DNA from: Wolfiporia cocos
Taxonomy: Eukaryota; Basidiomycota; Agaricomycetes; Polyporales; Phaeolaceae
Assembly: GCA_029448655.1 (NCBI GenBank)
Contig: JACCLO010000002.1
Span: forward strand, 2,666,001 to 2,730,000
DNA length: 64,000 nt
Direction of reading: 5' to 3'
Shown piece by piece: positions 8,984-19,362 of the stretch. The translations under genes and the position numbers were made by a program. Positions within the stretch are counted from its first letter, which is position 1, and the number at the start of each line of letters is the position of its first letter. The notes below the pieces were generated by a model, which saw only the letters and a program-made list of their open reading frames with translations, was not told the DNA's origin and did no database searches.

Positions 8984-10818
8984 GCAAAATCCTGTTCTTC
9001 TACGAGCTGTGCTAGGAGCTCGGGGTTCTTGGCTTTCAGGGCCCTAATTGCTGTGACCGCTCTGTTAGCGGTGATGTATTCAGTCTCTTCCTCAGAGACT
9101 TCTTCAATGCGAGCTTCTTGCTCGGCTTCTTCTTCTTCGGTCTTTCGAGTAGTCCGCCTAGGGCGGGCTGACTTTCTTGGCCTCTTCGGGCAGTCTCGCG
9201 ACATATGCCCTGGCTGATGACAGGTGAAACATTTTCCTTTCTTGATGTGATTGTCCCTTTCCTGGGTGGTCATTCGATCTACATCCATCGCATTCGGATC
9301 TTTCGGTGCGGTTGTCTGTGGAGCACTAGTGCGTCCGTTATTCTGGTTCGAGGCTTGCCAAGCCTTTTTCTTGACAAACGGTTTATCCCATTTCAAGAAT
9401 ATCTTGTACGTATTTTCATAGTATGAGGCAGCGGACTGCCATTCATCAATGGTCGCTGGTAGCGGCCGAACACCGATGATATATCGGGTCGTATGTTCGG
9501 GTAACCCTTTTTCGAATAGGGTTATAAGCAGCGCATTTCCGTCTGCGCTGTATCGATTGTACTGGGCCTTCCCGGCCAAGTTATTGAATTCGGTGATGTA
9601 GTCATCGATGTCTTTTCTGTCCTGGGTTACGTCCAGGATTTTCTTCCGCGCCTTCTGTACTTCTTCGATGGCTCCGAAGGCTTTTTGGAAGTCTGCGTCA
9701 AACTGTGCAAGACTAGGCGGGAAGAATCGTTTCGTCTGGGGGTTCGTATAGACCCGATGATAGTTCTGTTTCCATTGGCCCGTTTTCCCCTTGTTCGAAA
9801 TATAAGAGAGGATAAAGATCACTCTCTGAACGTCGTTCTGGAATGACGTTTCGTACATCGTAAACCAGGAATTGCATTGGTTTATGAAGTTCTGCATGTC
9901 GGATCGTTCCCCATCGAATACGTCTGGGGGATTGATCTTTATCATTGGGGGTCGGTAATACGGGTTCGGCGCCGGAGGTTGAGGCTGCGGTGCATTCGGT
10001 GGTGGAGGTCCTCCTCCTCCCGGGTATCCTCCACCCGGGTTTCCTGGGTTTCCTCCGGGGTTCCCTGGGTTTCCTCCTCCAGGGTTTCCTCCTCCGGGGT
10101 TCGCGGGGGTTCCTCCTCCGAGTCCTCCAGGAGGGGGGGCATTCCCTCCTCCGAGTCCGAGGTTTCCTCCCAATCCTCCTCCGCTTGTATCTGCGGAGGT
10201 TCGTCCAAATAGGCCTGAAGGCCATGTTCCTGGGTTTGTTGTTCCCATTCCTCCGCTTGGGCTAATCCAAGACGGATTTCCTCCACTACCCATTCCGGGT
10301 GCGTTCTGTGGGGGGTTTCCAAAGAGGTCTGCTCCTCCAGCCATAGACCCAATCCCACTCTGCGCAAAAGCAGATATAAATCCTGGAGGGTCCTGTCCTC
10401 CGGTCTGGCTGTTATCTGTTCCTGTAAAGTTTCCAGGATTTCTCCCATCATCTCCGATGCGCTCAATTCCTGCCATTCCTGTGGCGCCCGAAGGCTGATT
10501 CGTATTTCCATCGGCATCGAAGGTTCTGTTGATGGTTTCGGTTTCGTTTTCGGTCAACGTCGCGGTTGACATCGGAGGGATTTCTCCGAATCGTTCGAAC
10601 GCTTCACGCGTTATTTCCCAAGCGGTCGTTCCTGCGGAGGGGTATACTTGTACCCACTTCGATGCCCTATCTTCTCTGGGGATGACAACAATTCCTCCGC
10701 GGTTACGGAAGGCTCCAATGGTGTCAGTCCACTCGTATTGGTTGAGTCTGTAGACTCCCTGAATGTCCTCGGGCAAGAGTTCAATCAGTCGTGCTGGGAA
10801 TTCTGGTCCAAATATCAT
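8980..10818 (-). CDS. Element 1 Gag polyprotein
   Basis: A 612-aa capsid/nucleocapsid precursor of a Ty3/gypsy retrotransposon. The N-terminal third has no recognised fold. Residues of about 155-290 are very rich in Gly, Pro and Asn with PGG repeats. The retrotransposon gag core follows (about 295-500; Trp- and Tyr-containing helices, 'FDADFQKAFG', 'LITLFEKGLPEH'). A single CCHC knuckle, CFTCHQPGHMSRDC, sits near residue 530, followed by an Arg/Lys patch and an acidic tail ending EEQDFA. The ATG lies 34 nt after the self-primer site. Pol follows in the -1 frame and overlaps the gag stop, so Gag-Pol is presumably made by -1 frameshifting. The tail is conserved in Element 2, which helps fix the reading frame. 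Confidence 0.92.
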   Translation of the reverse strand: MIFGPEFPARLIELLPEDIQGVYRLNQYEWTDTIGAFRNRGGIVVIPREDRASKWVQVYPSAGTTAWEITREAFERFGEIPPMSTATLTENETETINRTFDADGNTNQPSGATGMAGIERIGDDGRNPGNFTGTDNSQTGGQDPPGFISAFAQSGIGSMAGGADLFGNPPQNAPGMGSGGNPSWISPSGGMGTTNPGTWPSGLFGRTSADTSGGGLGGNLGLGGGNAPPPGGLGGGTPANPGGGNPGGGNPGNPGGNPGNPGGGYPGGGGPPPPNAPQPQPPAPNPYYRPPMIKINPPDVFDGERSDMQNFINQCNSWFTMYETSFQNDVQRVIFILSYISNKGKTGQWKQNYHRVYTNPQTKRFFPPSLAQFDADFQKAFGAIEEVQKARKKILDVTQDRKDIDDYITEFNNLAGKAQYNRYSADGNALLITLFEKGLPEHTTRYIIGVRPLPATIDEWQSAASYYENTYKIFLKWDKPFVKKKAWQASNQNNGRTSAPQTTAPKDPNAMDVDRMTTQERDNHIKKGKCFTCHQPGHMSRDCPKRPRKSARPRRTTRKTEEEEAEQEARIEEVSEEETEYITANRAVTAIRALKAKNPELLAQLVEEQDFA

Positions 10819-10852
10819 GTGCCCTTACACCGTGGTAGGTGAGGGTGTGATA

Positions 10853-10863
10853 AGCTCGACCTT
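10853..10863 (-). other. self-primer binding site (Tf1 type)
   Basis: Read in the element direction, AAGGTCGAGCT begins one base after the 5' LTR. It is an exact 11-nt complement of AGCTCGACCTT inside the same LTR (11199-11189, minus strand). Bases beyond these 11 do not pair. In fission-yeast Tf1 the first 11 nt of the transcript fold back to prime at a site just downstream of the LTR (family knowledge). A small inverted repeat next to the primer (cttgtt..aacaag) could form the accompanying hairpin. No tRNA-complementary site was recognised. Confidence 0.75.
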
Positions 10864-10864
10864 C

Positions 10865-11574
10865 TGTTACGGGTCGAATACCCGTTTGTATATTCGAGTT
10901 GCGAATATAGATCGTTCTTCTGCACGTAGGCACGTCGCCGTATGCAAGGCAAATCCTCGTTAGATGCCTTCGGGTCCTAAGTGAAGTCCTTAGGAGATCG
11001 GTTAATATCCAATACGCGTTAGAGGATATAATCTGTTCAAGTGCGAGTCGAATAGAATATAAGACTCGCCTAAGTCCGAGAAGTCAGTGTGCACTTCGAG
11101 GACTTAGTCGGTCGATTGCTCGAGTGAGAAATACTGAGCGTAGTTTCCTACGTTTGAGAACGAGTATAAGACTTCTTGTTTATACAACAAGGTCGAGCTG
11201 AAGAGCCTTGACGGTAAGTACATGAGTTTTTATACTACGCTAGGTTTCAGGGGTCAGGTCTGTCCCAGATGCCACAGATACTATCTACGCTATAGTCCCA
11301 AACGTCTGATAAGTATGGAGTGATATATCTGAGACGATAGATAGGAATGATGGCGGTTGAACGCCATCTGTCAGCTAATAAACGATGAACATGAAACGGT
11401 GGCAGGGTTGGATCTGCCAAAGATGAAACGAGCCCTATAGACTAGTACAATTGGGGATGCGCCCAATAAGATCACGAGTGGCCAGGGGGGGGCTGGTTGC
11501 GCAACAAGTCCCTGTATCGTATTCGCCCGGTGGTGAGTTCTGTCGATATTCGAAAAATCAAAATAACCGTAACA
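10865..11574 (-). repeat. Element 1 5' LTR (element orientation)
   Basis: A 710-bp LTR with intact inverted termini (tgttacgg and ccgtaaca on the plus strand). It abuts the self-primer site (10853-10863) on one side and the truncated gag of Element 2 at 11575 on the other. On the minus strand it contains AGCTCGACCTT (11199-11189), the predicted start of the transcript. Confidence 0.9.
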
Positions 11575-11757
11575 AAAAGCCCGGAAAGCCGAGGAAGACA
11601 CCCCCACAGCTCATATCGAAGAAATCGAAGAAGACACGGACGACAGAGACAGCGACGGAGCAACCACCATAGAAGAAGCGGTCAATGTGATCAGAGTTCT
11701 TAAAGTTAAGAACCCTTCATTCCTCGCCCAAATTCTCGACGAGCAGGATTTCGAGTA
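11575..11757 (+). pseudogene. Element 2 gag, last 60 codons
   Basis: The open frame runs from the LTR edge to TAG at 11755-11757. It aligns with the acidic tail of Element 1 Gag: RVLKVKNPSFLAQILDEQDF against RALKAKNPELLAQLVEEQDF. The capsid core and zinc knuckle are missing. Confidence 0.8.
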
Positions 11758-14700
11758 GGGGGGAAGCACACGGTCTTACCTCCCGGAAGCGCAGCCCATG
11801 TAATTACATCGTATGAACGTGACAGATCACTATTCATCCCTATAACCCTGGAGCTGCAGAAACCCGTGACAGTAAATGCCCTCATCGACTCGGGAGCCAT
11901 GTCCTCCCTCATCCACCCAAAACTTGTCATACGACACAAAATCTTGACTCGACCAATCAAGAATCCCATCACCATTCACAATGTGGATGGGACCATAAAT
12001 AAAGACGGACAGATAGATTGGGAAGTAACCCTCACTATTGGGTATGGGGGGAAGAGGTGAAAGGTCCGTTTCCTTGTCGGAAACATCGGAAAGGAAGACA
12101 TGATCCTCGGATACAATTGGCTAAAGAAGGAGGGACCCAAAATTGACTGGACCAAAGGAAAGGTTGACGTCACTCCTAACAAAACCCCAGAAGAAACTCG
12201 AAGTGCAGACGTCACTATTCGCCTCGATACGGTTGAAATGACCGTAACACCCGAAGGAAAACTGCCAACCCGGGGAACTGATGGAGCCATCTGCTATGAC
12301 CTCTATGCCTCCAGGCCAGAGGAAATAGCCCCCGGAGGATGGAAAGCAATCCCCACCGGAGTCCATATGAAAATCCTGAAGGGATCCTATGGAAGGATCA
12401 CCTCACAATTGGGCCTCACTCTCAGGCATGGCCTGACAGTAGGAGGGGGCGTTATCGACCCTGACTACAGAGGAGAAGTCCAAGTCATACTATTCAACCA
12501 ATCGACAACCGCTCACCGCATCATGCCCGGAATGAGGATTGCGCAGATTATATTCGAGCAGGCCATAACCCCTGATATAATCCAGGTCGAGGGGCTCAAT
12601 GAGACCAAACAAGGAAAGAAGGGTTTCAGCTCCACTGACAAAGAAGGAGTACCAAAGGATCCTGACCCTAATACAAAAACCCCTCGGGGGAACTACCTTC
12701 CGAAGAAGAGCACCAACTCCTCCGAAGGTTTATCAAAATGGAAAGGAAGCTGACTGCCCCACGAACTGAGACCAAACACAGATTCAGGAAGAGGATTGCA
12801 CGACTCTCCCACATTTGAAAGGCCATGACCAAATCTCAAGAGTTTGCAGGAACGGCAGAAAAGAGCACTGACGAAACAATCCTCCCCGAACATCTGAAAG
12901 ACTTTGCGAAAGTCTTCAGCAAATCAGCAGCCGCCTCCTTCCCACTGTCGAGACCCTGGGACCATGCCATCGAACTGAAACCTGACTTCGTACCCCGAGA
13001 CTGCAAGGTTTATGCTCTGTCCCCCAGGGAACAGAAAGCCATGGATGAATTCTTAGAAGAAAAAGGGTTCATCCGACCCTCAAAGTCTCCGATGGCCTCC
13101 CCCACTTTCTTTGTCCCTAAAAAGGATGGGGGCCTGAGACCTTGCCAAGATTACAGATATCTAAATGAAGGAACAATCAAGAACACATATCCTTTACCCC
13201 TCATATCCGAACTCATCGAGAAGTTAAAAGGGGTGAAGATTTTCACCAAGATGGACCTGCGAGCAGGATATAACAACGTGCAGATCAAAGAGGGTGACCA
13301 ATGGAAGGGCGCATTCAAGACGAATGCCGGTCTCTACGAGCCCACAGTAATGTTCTTCGGGATGTGCAACTCGCCCGCTACGTTCCAGTCCATGATGAAC
13401 AAAATCCTCAAGGAAGAAATAGCAGAGGGATGGGTAGTGGTGTACATGGACGACATCCTCATCTTTTCCCCAGACCAAAGCATACACCAAGAGCGAGAAC
13501 GGCGAATTCTGCGAAAGCTCACCAACAACAAGTTGTTTGTGAAGCCGGAAAAATGCGCTTTCGGAGTTAACAAGGTAGAATTCCTAGGACTAGTAATCAG
13601 TCCAGGACATGTCCAGATGGACCCAGCCAAACTCCAAGGAATTCAGAAGTGGCCCGCCCTGCGAAACGTCAAAGGGGTCCACTCCTTCCTGGGTTTCGCA
13701 AACTTCTACCGAAAATTCATTGATCACTACTCCACACATGCCTGACCACTCATTGACCTCACAAAGACCGCAACAGGGAGCGGGTTCAAGTGGACTGATC
13801 GAGAAGAGAAGGCCTTTGAATTCCTGAAACGCCAATTCATAAAAGCCCCTGCCTTGTCACTCCCCGACAAAATGAAACCATTTATCCTCGAGACAGATGC
13901 ATCTCAATATGCCCTTGGTGCAGTACTCCAGCAGAAGGATGATGAAGGGAACGAACGGCCAGTAGGCTACCTCTCCCAATCCCTCACTGCAGCTGAACAA
14001 AACTACGAAATCTACGATCGAGAGCTTCTCGGAATAGTCCGTGCCCTCGAAGAATGGCGCCACCTTCTAGAAGGAGCACCACACCAGATTCTGATCAGAA
14101 GTGATCATCAGAACCTTACTTACTGGCGAAGCGCCCAGAGATTGAATCGAAGACAAGCAAGATGGCACCTCTTGCTATCCCAGTTCAACATTCGATTACA
14201 ACACATACCTGGAAAGAAATTGATAATGGCGGACACCCTCCCACGCCTCCTGAACTTAGATGGTTCAGAACATGACAACGAAGATATCCTCATGTTATCC
14301 AACGAACTGTTTGTCCACACCATCGAGATACCGATCATCGATCGGATCAAGATCGCGAAGCCCTTCGACCCGATCGCGGAACAGGCTCTCCACTCCCTCA
14401 GAACAGGAGAGGCTGCCCCTTCGAGGACAGCAATGGAAGACTGGCAGTACAGCGAAGGGATCCTCTTGTACAAAGGACGAATGTACGTTCCCAGAGACCC
14501 TACCCTGAGAAGGGATGTGGTCTCCAGATATCACGATCCAATCGCAGCAGGTCACCCCGGAATCTGGGGGATGACACTGAAAGTACAGGAACACTTTTTG
14601 GTGGCCTGACCTCCAAAAAATGGTGGCAGAATACGTCAAAGGATGCGCCATATGTCAGCAAATGAAACCCGACAGAAACCTGACGAAGCCACCACTACAA

Positions 14701-15847
14701 CCAATTTCGACAAAAAAAGATGCCCTCCCCTTTTCGCAATGCTCCGTTGACTTCATCACGGACCTTCCCCCGGTAGGGAAGTATGACTCAATTATGGTCA
14801 TAATCAATCATGGGTCATCCAAGGTGATATCATTGACCCCATGCAGCAAGACCATCACCAGTGAAGGGGCAGCTGACATATTCCATCGGCAAATCTATTC
14901 GAAGTACGGACTCCCCCGAAAAATCATATCCGACCGAGGACCGCAATTCACGTCCAAGCTCTTCCAAGGACTCTGTAAAGTCCTTGGAATCGAGTCCGCC
15001 CTCAGCACGGCCTACCATCCACAGACAGATGGACAGGCAGAAAGAATGAATCAGCAAATCGAAGTCTACCTGCGCATATACTGCATGAACGATCCAAGAC
15101 TGTGGGCAATGCGATTGGCAGATGTAGAATTCGCTCACCATACGCAAAGAACTGAGGGGCGGCCTGCCCCCACAGAAGTAATCATGGGGTATATCCCGAG
15201 AGGATTACCAGATGAAGTCAAAACCACCCAGGTACCGGCAGCAGCTGACCGACTAAAAGCTGCACAGGAAGCAAGGGAAAAAGCAATTACCGCTCACAAA
15301 CCAACACAGAAGCGAATGGCAGGAAGGACCCTATGAGACCTCCCTAAGTTCAACAAAGGGGATAAGGTCTGGCTCGATGCCAAGAACCTCCACCTCCCAT
15401 ACGAATCTCGGAAGCTCGCCCCCAAAAGAGAGGGACCATTCACTATCTCCGAAAAGCTTGGGAATGTAACTTATCGGCTGGCCTTACCACCTCGGTGGAA
15501 GATACACCCAGTCTTCCATGCGGCTCTACTGAAGCCGTTCAATGAAACTAGGGTGCATGGACCTAATCATACGAAGCTGCCCCCAGAACTAGTTGATGGA
15601 GAAGCAGAATACGAAGTCGAAACCATCCTGAACCAACGACAATACCGAGGGAAGAAACAATACCTCATTCATTGGAAAGGCTATCTGTCAGCGGAAGACT
15701 CATGGGAAAGTGAAGCCAGTTTGAAGAACTCCCCGGACATCCTCAGGGAATTTAAAAGAAAGAGGACGAAGACCAGAGTCCAACAGGTCGAAGAAATAGC
15801 ATGTCGACGCCACTCCCTACAACCAGCCCGTCTGAGCGACCCACCGC
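11754..15847 (+). pseudogene. Element 2 pol, broken by stops and frameshifts
   Basis: As in Element 1, pol opens in the -1 frame over the gag stop (VGGKHTVLP...). Visible parts are protease NALIDSGAM; a degenerate dUTPase (CYDLYAS, GRITSQLG in place of GRSG, GVIDPDYRG); RT with YMDDILIF near 13445; RNase H; integrase with SVDFITDLP and ISDRGPQF; and a chromodomain (QYLIHWKGY near 15660). In-frame TGA codons at 12058, 12818, 13743 and 15334 replace Arg codons of Element 1; at 12058 and 13743 Element 1 has CGA. Frameshifts lie near 12700 and near 14597 (a run of five T). The pol frame stays open past its expected stop, to 16134. Clearly non-functional. Confidence 0.9.
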
Positions 15848-16878
15848 CCCGGCGATGCGGTGGTCTCGAGCAATCCGCATGGGGTACCAGACAGGCAGGT
15901 CCTATGGCTGTTCGGAGGATGCCCACGTCCACACCAGACACGCACTCACCTGGCACAGGTCCGACATCCCCCCCGGAGGGCAGGCGACCCCCTGGACCGA
16001 TAGATTTGAACTCGTACAGGAACTTACAGACATCTCCGACCAGTACCAGGATGTCACAGAGAGGATCATCCAACTCGAACGCACGGCCCTCCTCCAAGAC
16101 AGAGGCTTGGGCGGTGCATCACTCAGTGGATTGACCACCTCGGGGCGTCAACACCATCACGGATCCAACGAGCATTCACAGAAGTCGAAGTGGGCCCACC
16201 CCACCCCCCACGAATGCGAAGCCCTGTCCCAGCCATGCCCCCCTGGTTACTCGACGACGGCGAATTGGATCGAATCGCAGAACCATTCGATTTTATGGAA
16301 TACAGTCATGTGGTACCTCGCGACGCTGCCGTACCGACCGCCCCCGCAGGACCTCAACCTTGAGAATCAGTGCGCTCTCCTTCGCATCCACGAAACGATG
16401 AACGACGCCCAGTTCGAGAGGGGTCGAGCCATGGTAGGGCTCCCCCCTCACCGACCTCTGCAGCTGCTAGCAACGGAGTTAGTAACTGATCTCCATCAGT
16501 TGAGATCATCACCTGGGAGGAGTGGGAGCAAGGGAGGGATGGATGGGACGAATCCCTTTATCAGCTGTCTACCTGGCTCAGACAACGTCTCTGGGCCCAC
16601 CACCACCACCAGCGGTACGAGTCAGGAGAGTATCTTCGCGCCATCCCCTCAGCTCGCTCACCACCTCGACCATCTGCCGAGGAGCCCTGTCGTCGATGCG
16701 GTAGCCCCTGGCACTGGGTCCTCGACTGTCCTGATTACAGATGCCCCCCTGCAGAGTCATGCAGCCAGGACATCGCGTTGGCGAATGTGCCCTCTATCAG
16801 GTATGGATCCCCCCTCCGACGCCTCCGCTCCCCGATACAGATGTGGGATACAACAACCCTGACCCGGAGGCCCTCTGA
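15801..16878 (+). pseudogene. Element 2 ORF3, frameshifted
   Basis: It starts ATGTCGACG inside the pol C-terminus, at the same place as ORF3 of Element 1. The N-terminal frame (WTDRFELVQELT, YQDVTERI) matches Element 1, then shifts near 16100. The continuation (CITQWIDHLGAST, PFDFME, ITWEEWEQG) lies in the -1 frame, with a TGA at 16487 where Element 1 has CGA. The knuckle CRRCGSPWHWVLDC is at 16688-16729. One base is missing in the C run near 16745; beyond it the second knuckle (CRVMQPGHRVGEC) and the EAL end are readable, with stop 16876-16878. Confidence 0.7.
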
Positions 16879-16920
16879 GTGGCCGTGATGCTTGGATTTC
16901 ATCGAGGGCAATGAGGGCTT

Positions 16921-16933
16921 GAGGGGGGGGTGA
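16921..16933 (+). other. polypurine tract of Element 2
   Basis: gagggggggg followed by tga lies directly before the 3' LTR start TGTTACG. This is the expected place for the plus-strand primer. Element 1 has no comparable tract beside its 3' LTR. Confidence 0.65.
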
Positions 16934-17475
16934 TGTTACGATCTTACCAGGTGCACCCGAATATTCCATTTGACGCCTCACTGTGTATGAGGACTTAGCA
17001 TTCAACTGCTGTATCCAGCGCTCTACTTCTAGGGGCCTCCATTCAACCATAGGCCCTGTTTCATGTATAACAACCCTATGCCCATTCTCCGTGTTCGCAT
17101 CGCGTTCTAGCTGATATTCTGTGTCTAACCATAGTAGTTCTTAGTTTCATCCCTTGTTGCGCTCAACCGCAACACTTCTCCTTTATTACTTATATCGTTA
17201 GCCCAACGGACTTAATAGTAGCAGTACCAAGGACACTATGACCCCGATTAACAGACCATAGTATATAACCTGATGTAAATACCGGTCAAGTTCCTCAGCT
17301 CGACCTTGTTGAATTACAAGGATCTTATACTCGTTCTCAAAGGCTTGAGCAATTAAGCCTGCAGCTTGTATATCGACGCTCTGGCTCTGAGGAGTCCGAC
17401 GAGTAGTGCGCTACTCAACACACTGAGTAACTTGACTTAGTTATTTTGCGTTGAACGGATATTCAATCCGTAACA
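16934..17475 (+). repeat. Element 2 3' LTR
   Basis: A 542-bp sequence from TGTTACGATC to AATCCGTAACA. It has diverged from the Element 1 LTR but keeps the block cagctcgaccttgttg (near 17305) and an adjoining ccttgt..acaagg inverted repeat. These are the predicted self-primer and hairpin. Confidence 0.85.
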
Positions 17476-17563
17476 GATGCCTACAGAAGAATGGAAGCGC
17501 AAACTGTGTGTCCCTCAGACATATGTCCCAAAACTACACCCCTCCCACTGTGTGAAATGGGCG

Positions 17564-19075
17564 ATTCTCTGGCACCCATAATCTTGTCAGAATCAACAGA
17601 TTCTGAGTGTATTCTGAGCAGGTTCTATGAAAATTCTGGGTCCCCAGAATCTTGCCAGAATGATGGAATTATTGGCGTGTTTTGGGGAGATTTCAGGCTA
17701 GGTTCTGATGTGATTCTGAACACCCAGAACATGGTCTGTCAAGGTAAAATGACTATGACAAGTGTCCGAAGGTGCATATTATGTAATTCACAGATTGTAC
17801 TTGCCCACTTTTGGATGCTGGGCAGGTCAGGGAGCATGTAATAATATATATTCAGATATCATTGTGGATATACAGGAATGCTCGATCGTACTGAAGCAAT
17901 CCTCAATGTATTGTAATGAAAGCAGGAGAATGTAGTAACGAAGCAGCCGGATCCCTCACAACTTGATGCTTCTGTTCTTCCACACCTCCACCGGTATCCT
18001 GTGATCTATGTTTCGTGACTGGATGCACCTTCCTATTTGTACTGTGCATGTGCCAACTGGAACCTGTACACAGATAACAACATCAGTGAGCACTGATGCA
18101 ACATGAATTGCCCAGCGTATCACAGAATCAACCTCTCTGGGTTTCCGTGCAAAGTGGATATATGCATCATACTCCTCTTGAAGATGTGAGTCAGCCAAAA
18201 CAGTAACAATCACAATAGCTTACCTGGTATTCGATGCTGCCCCGATGCTGCATTTGTTGGAAATGTGCACGTGTCAAGCACAGCACATGGTACGATCTTG
18301 TCACCACAGTATGGGAGGTGACTGCGTGTACTGGAAGTCGGTTGGGTATGGTGGGACCAGAAGTTGTATGGTGCACATCTGGTATGGATATGGGCATGAG
18401 TCTAAAAGCAAATACATATGGGATGCATGTCCCAGCACGCATTTGCTTTACTAGGTGAGCAATAAGATGCAGCGGTGGTATGGTTCAACTCGACTTCCTA
18501 TGCTAGATCAATGAACCATTGCCATTGACGTAGAGGAAATGCTCACTGCTGACTCTTCTGTATGCTGCATCAACTGCAAGAACTCGATGCTGTGGCATGA
18601 CGGCCGCTTCTTAACCAGGACTAGGGGTGGCTATCGATGAGATATACATGTCAGTGCATATAAAGCTTGATACATGTTGCATTCTGCGGGACTGCTGCAT
18701 CCCCTGACAGATGAGAGAGACTTGGAGGAGGAGGAAGGGATCGAAGGATGCAGGCTGAAGACAAGTTGGAGTCTTGTGCTTCTTCACCTTCAGTTCATGA
18801 CATCAGCAGTAGCCAGTCGAAGTCAAGTAAGGATAGCATATATAGCTCCTTATAACCATGGCATTGGACTTAGTGCAAGATAACACATATTTACATGATC
18901 TAATAACCTAATAATGGCATAGTCTTTTGACGGCTAGTCAAAAACCTGTCAGGAATCTGTCAGGAATATACAGATCCTGAAGGGATTCTGACGCTCCTAG
19001 CATTTGCTCAGAATCCCTTCAGAATCTGCCCAGAATCGGTGATTCCGACGAGATTCTGAGGTGTCAGAAAACCAG
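17564..19075. mobile_element. degenerate element with inverted repeats of about 60 bp
   Basis: The segment near 17564-17625 and the complement of 19015-19075 share about three quarters of their bases, both built on repeated gattctg / cagaatc motifs. About 1.4 kb lies between them with no recognisable transposase; the open frames inside are short and unconvincing. It may be an old non-autonomous DNA transposon, but no clear target duplication could be fixed. Confidence 0.35.
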
Positions 19076-19181
19076 CGGCTTCACGGATCCAAATGTCATC
19101 CTGCCTGGTGTGTGACTCTGCTTTGACTCTGAGCGCTCTATTAGTATTGGCACTGCTGTATTATGAGGCCACGTGAGATGT

Positions 19182-19205
19182 GAGAGAGAGAGAGAGAGAG
19201 AGAGA
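19182..19205. repeat. (GA)n microsatellite
   Basis: Twelve GA dinucleotides in a row. Confidence 0.9.
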
Positions 19206-19362
19206 CAAACATTTATATCCCGCAGGCAGTAGACTAAGTACATGTGCGGCAGCTAACGAGAGCCAAAATGGTACGTAAGAAGGTAGTTAGAGAAGAGTAA
19301 TATGGGAGTGGCGGTCATACGTGTGCGAGGTATCGTGACAAGAAGTGGAGTGTAACAGATAG

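Larger units (their letters stand above)
3136..11574 (-). mobile_element. Element 1: near-complete Ty3/gypsy chromovirus with dUTPase and ORF3
   Basis: Direct LTRs at 3136-3833 and 10865-11574 flank, on the minus strand, gag (10818-8980), pol (to 4904) and a third ORF (4943-3879). The LTR termini are TGTTACGG and CCGTAACA. The chromodomain at the pol C-terminus places it among the chromoviruses. An 11-nt self-primer site follows the 5' LTR. No target duplication is found: CAATT lies on the left and AAAAG on the right. The LTRs have diverged unevenly, so the ends probably did not come from one simple insertion. The first catalytic Asp of integrase is replaced by Asn and ORF3 has an in-frame TGA, so this copy is likely dead despite a long open pol. 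Confidence 0.93.
11575..17475 (+). mobile_element. Element 2: degenerate chromovirus lacking its 5' end
   Basis: It is related to Element 1 but in the opposite orientation. It begins abruptly inside gag, exactly at the outer edge of the Element 1 LTR. It continues through pol (protease, dUTPase, RT, RNase H, integrase, chromodomain), ORF3, a polypurine tract (gagggggggg at 16921) and a 3' LTR (16934-17475). Pol and ORF3 carry at least five TGA stops and several one-base frameshifts. No 5' LTR or gag start is found on the far side of Element 1, so the missing part was deleted rather than just separated. Confidence 0.9.

Noticed and set aside
3131..11579. target duplication for Element 1
   Set aside because: CAATT and AAAAG do not match, nor do neighbouring offsets.
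15553..16134. open frame continuing past the Element 2 chromodomain
   Set aside because: It is the pol frame reading on because its stop was lost; beyond about 15840 it overlaps ORF3 out of frame and has no counterpart in Element 1.
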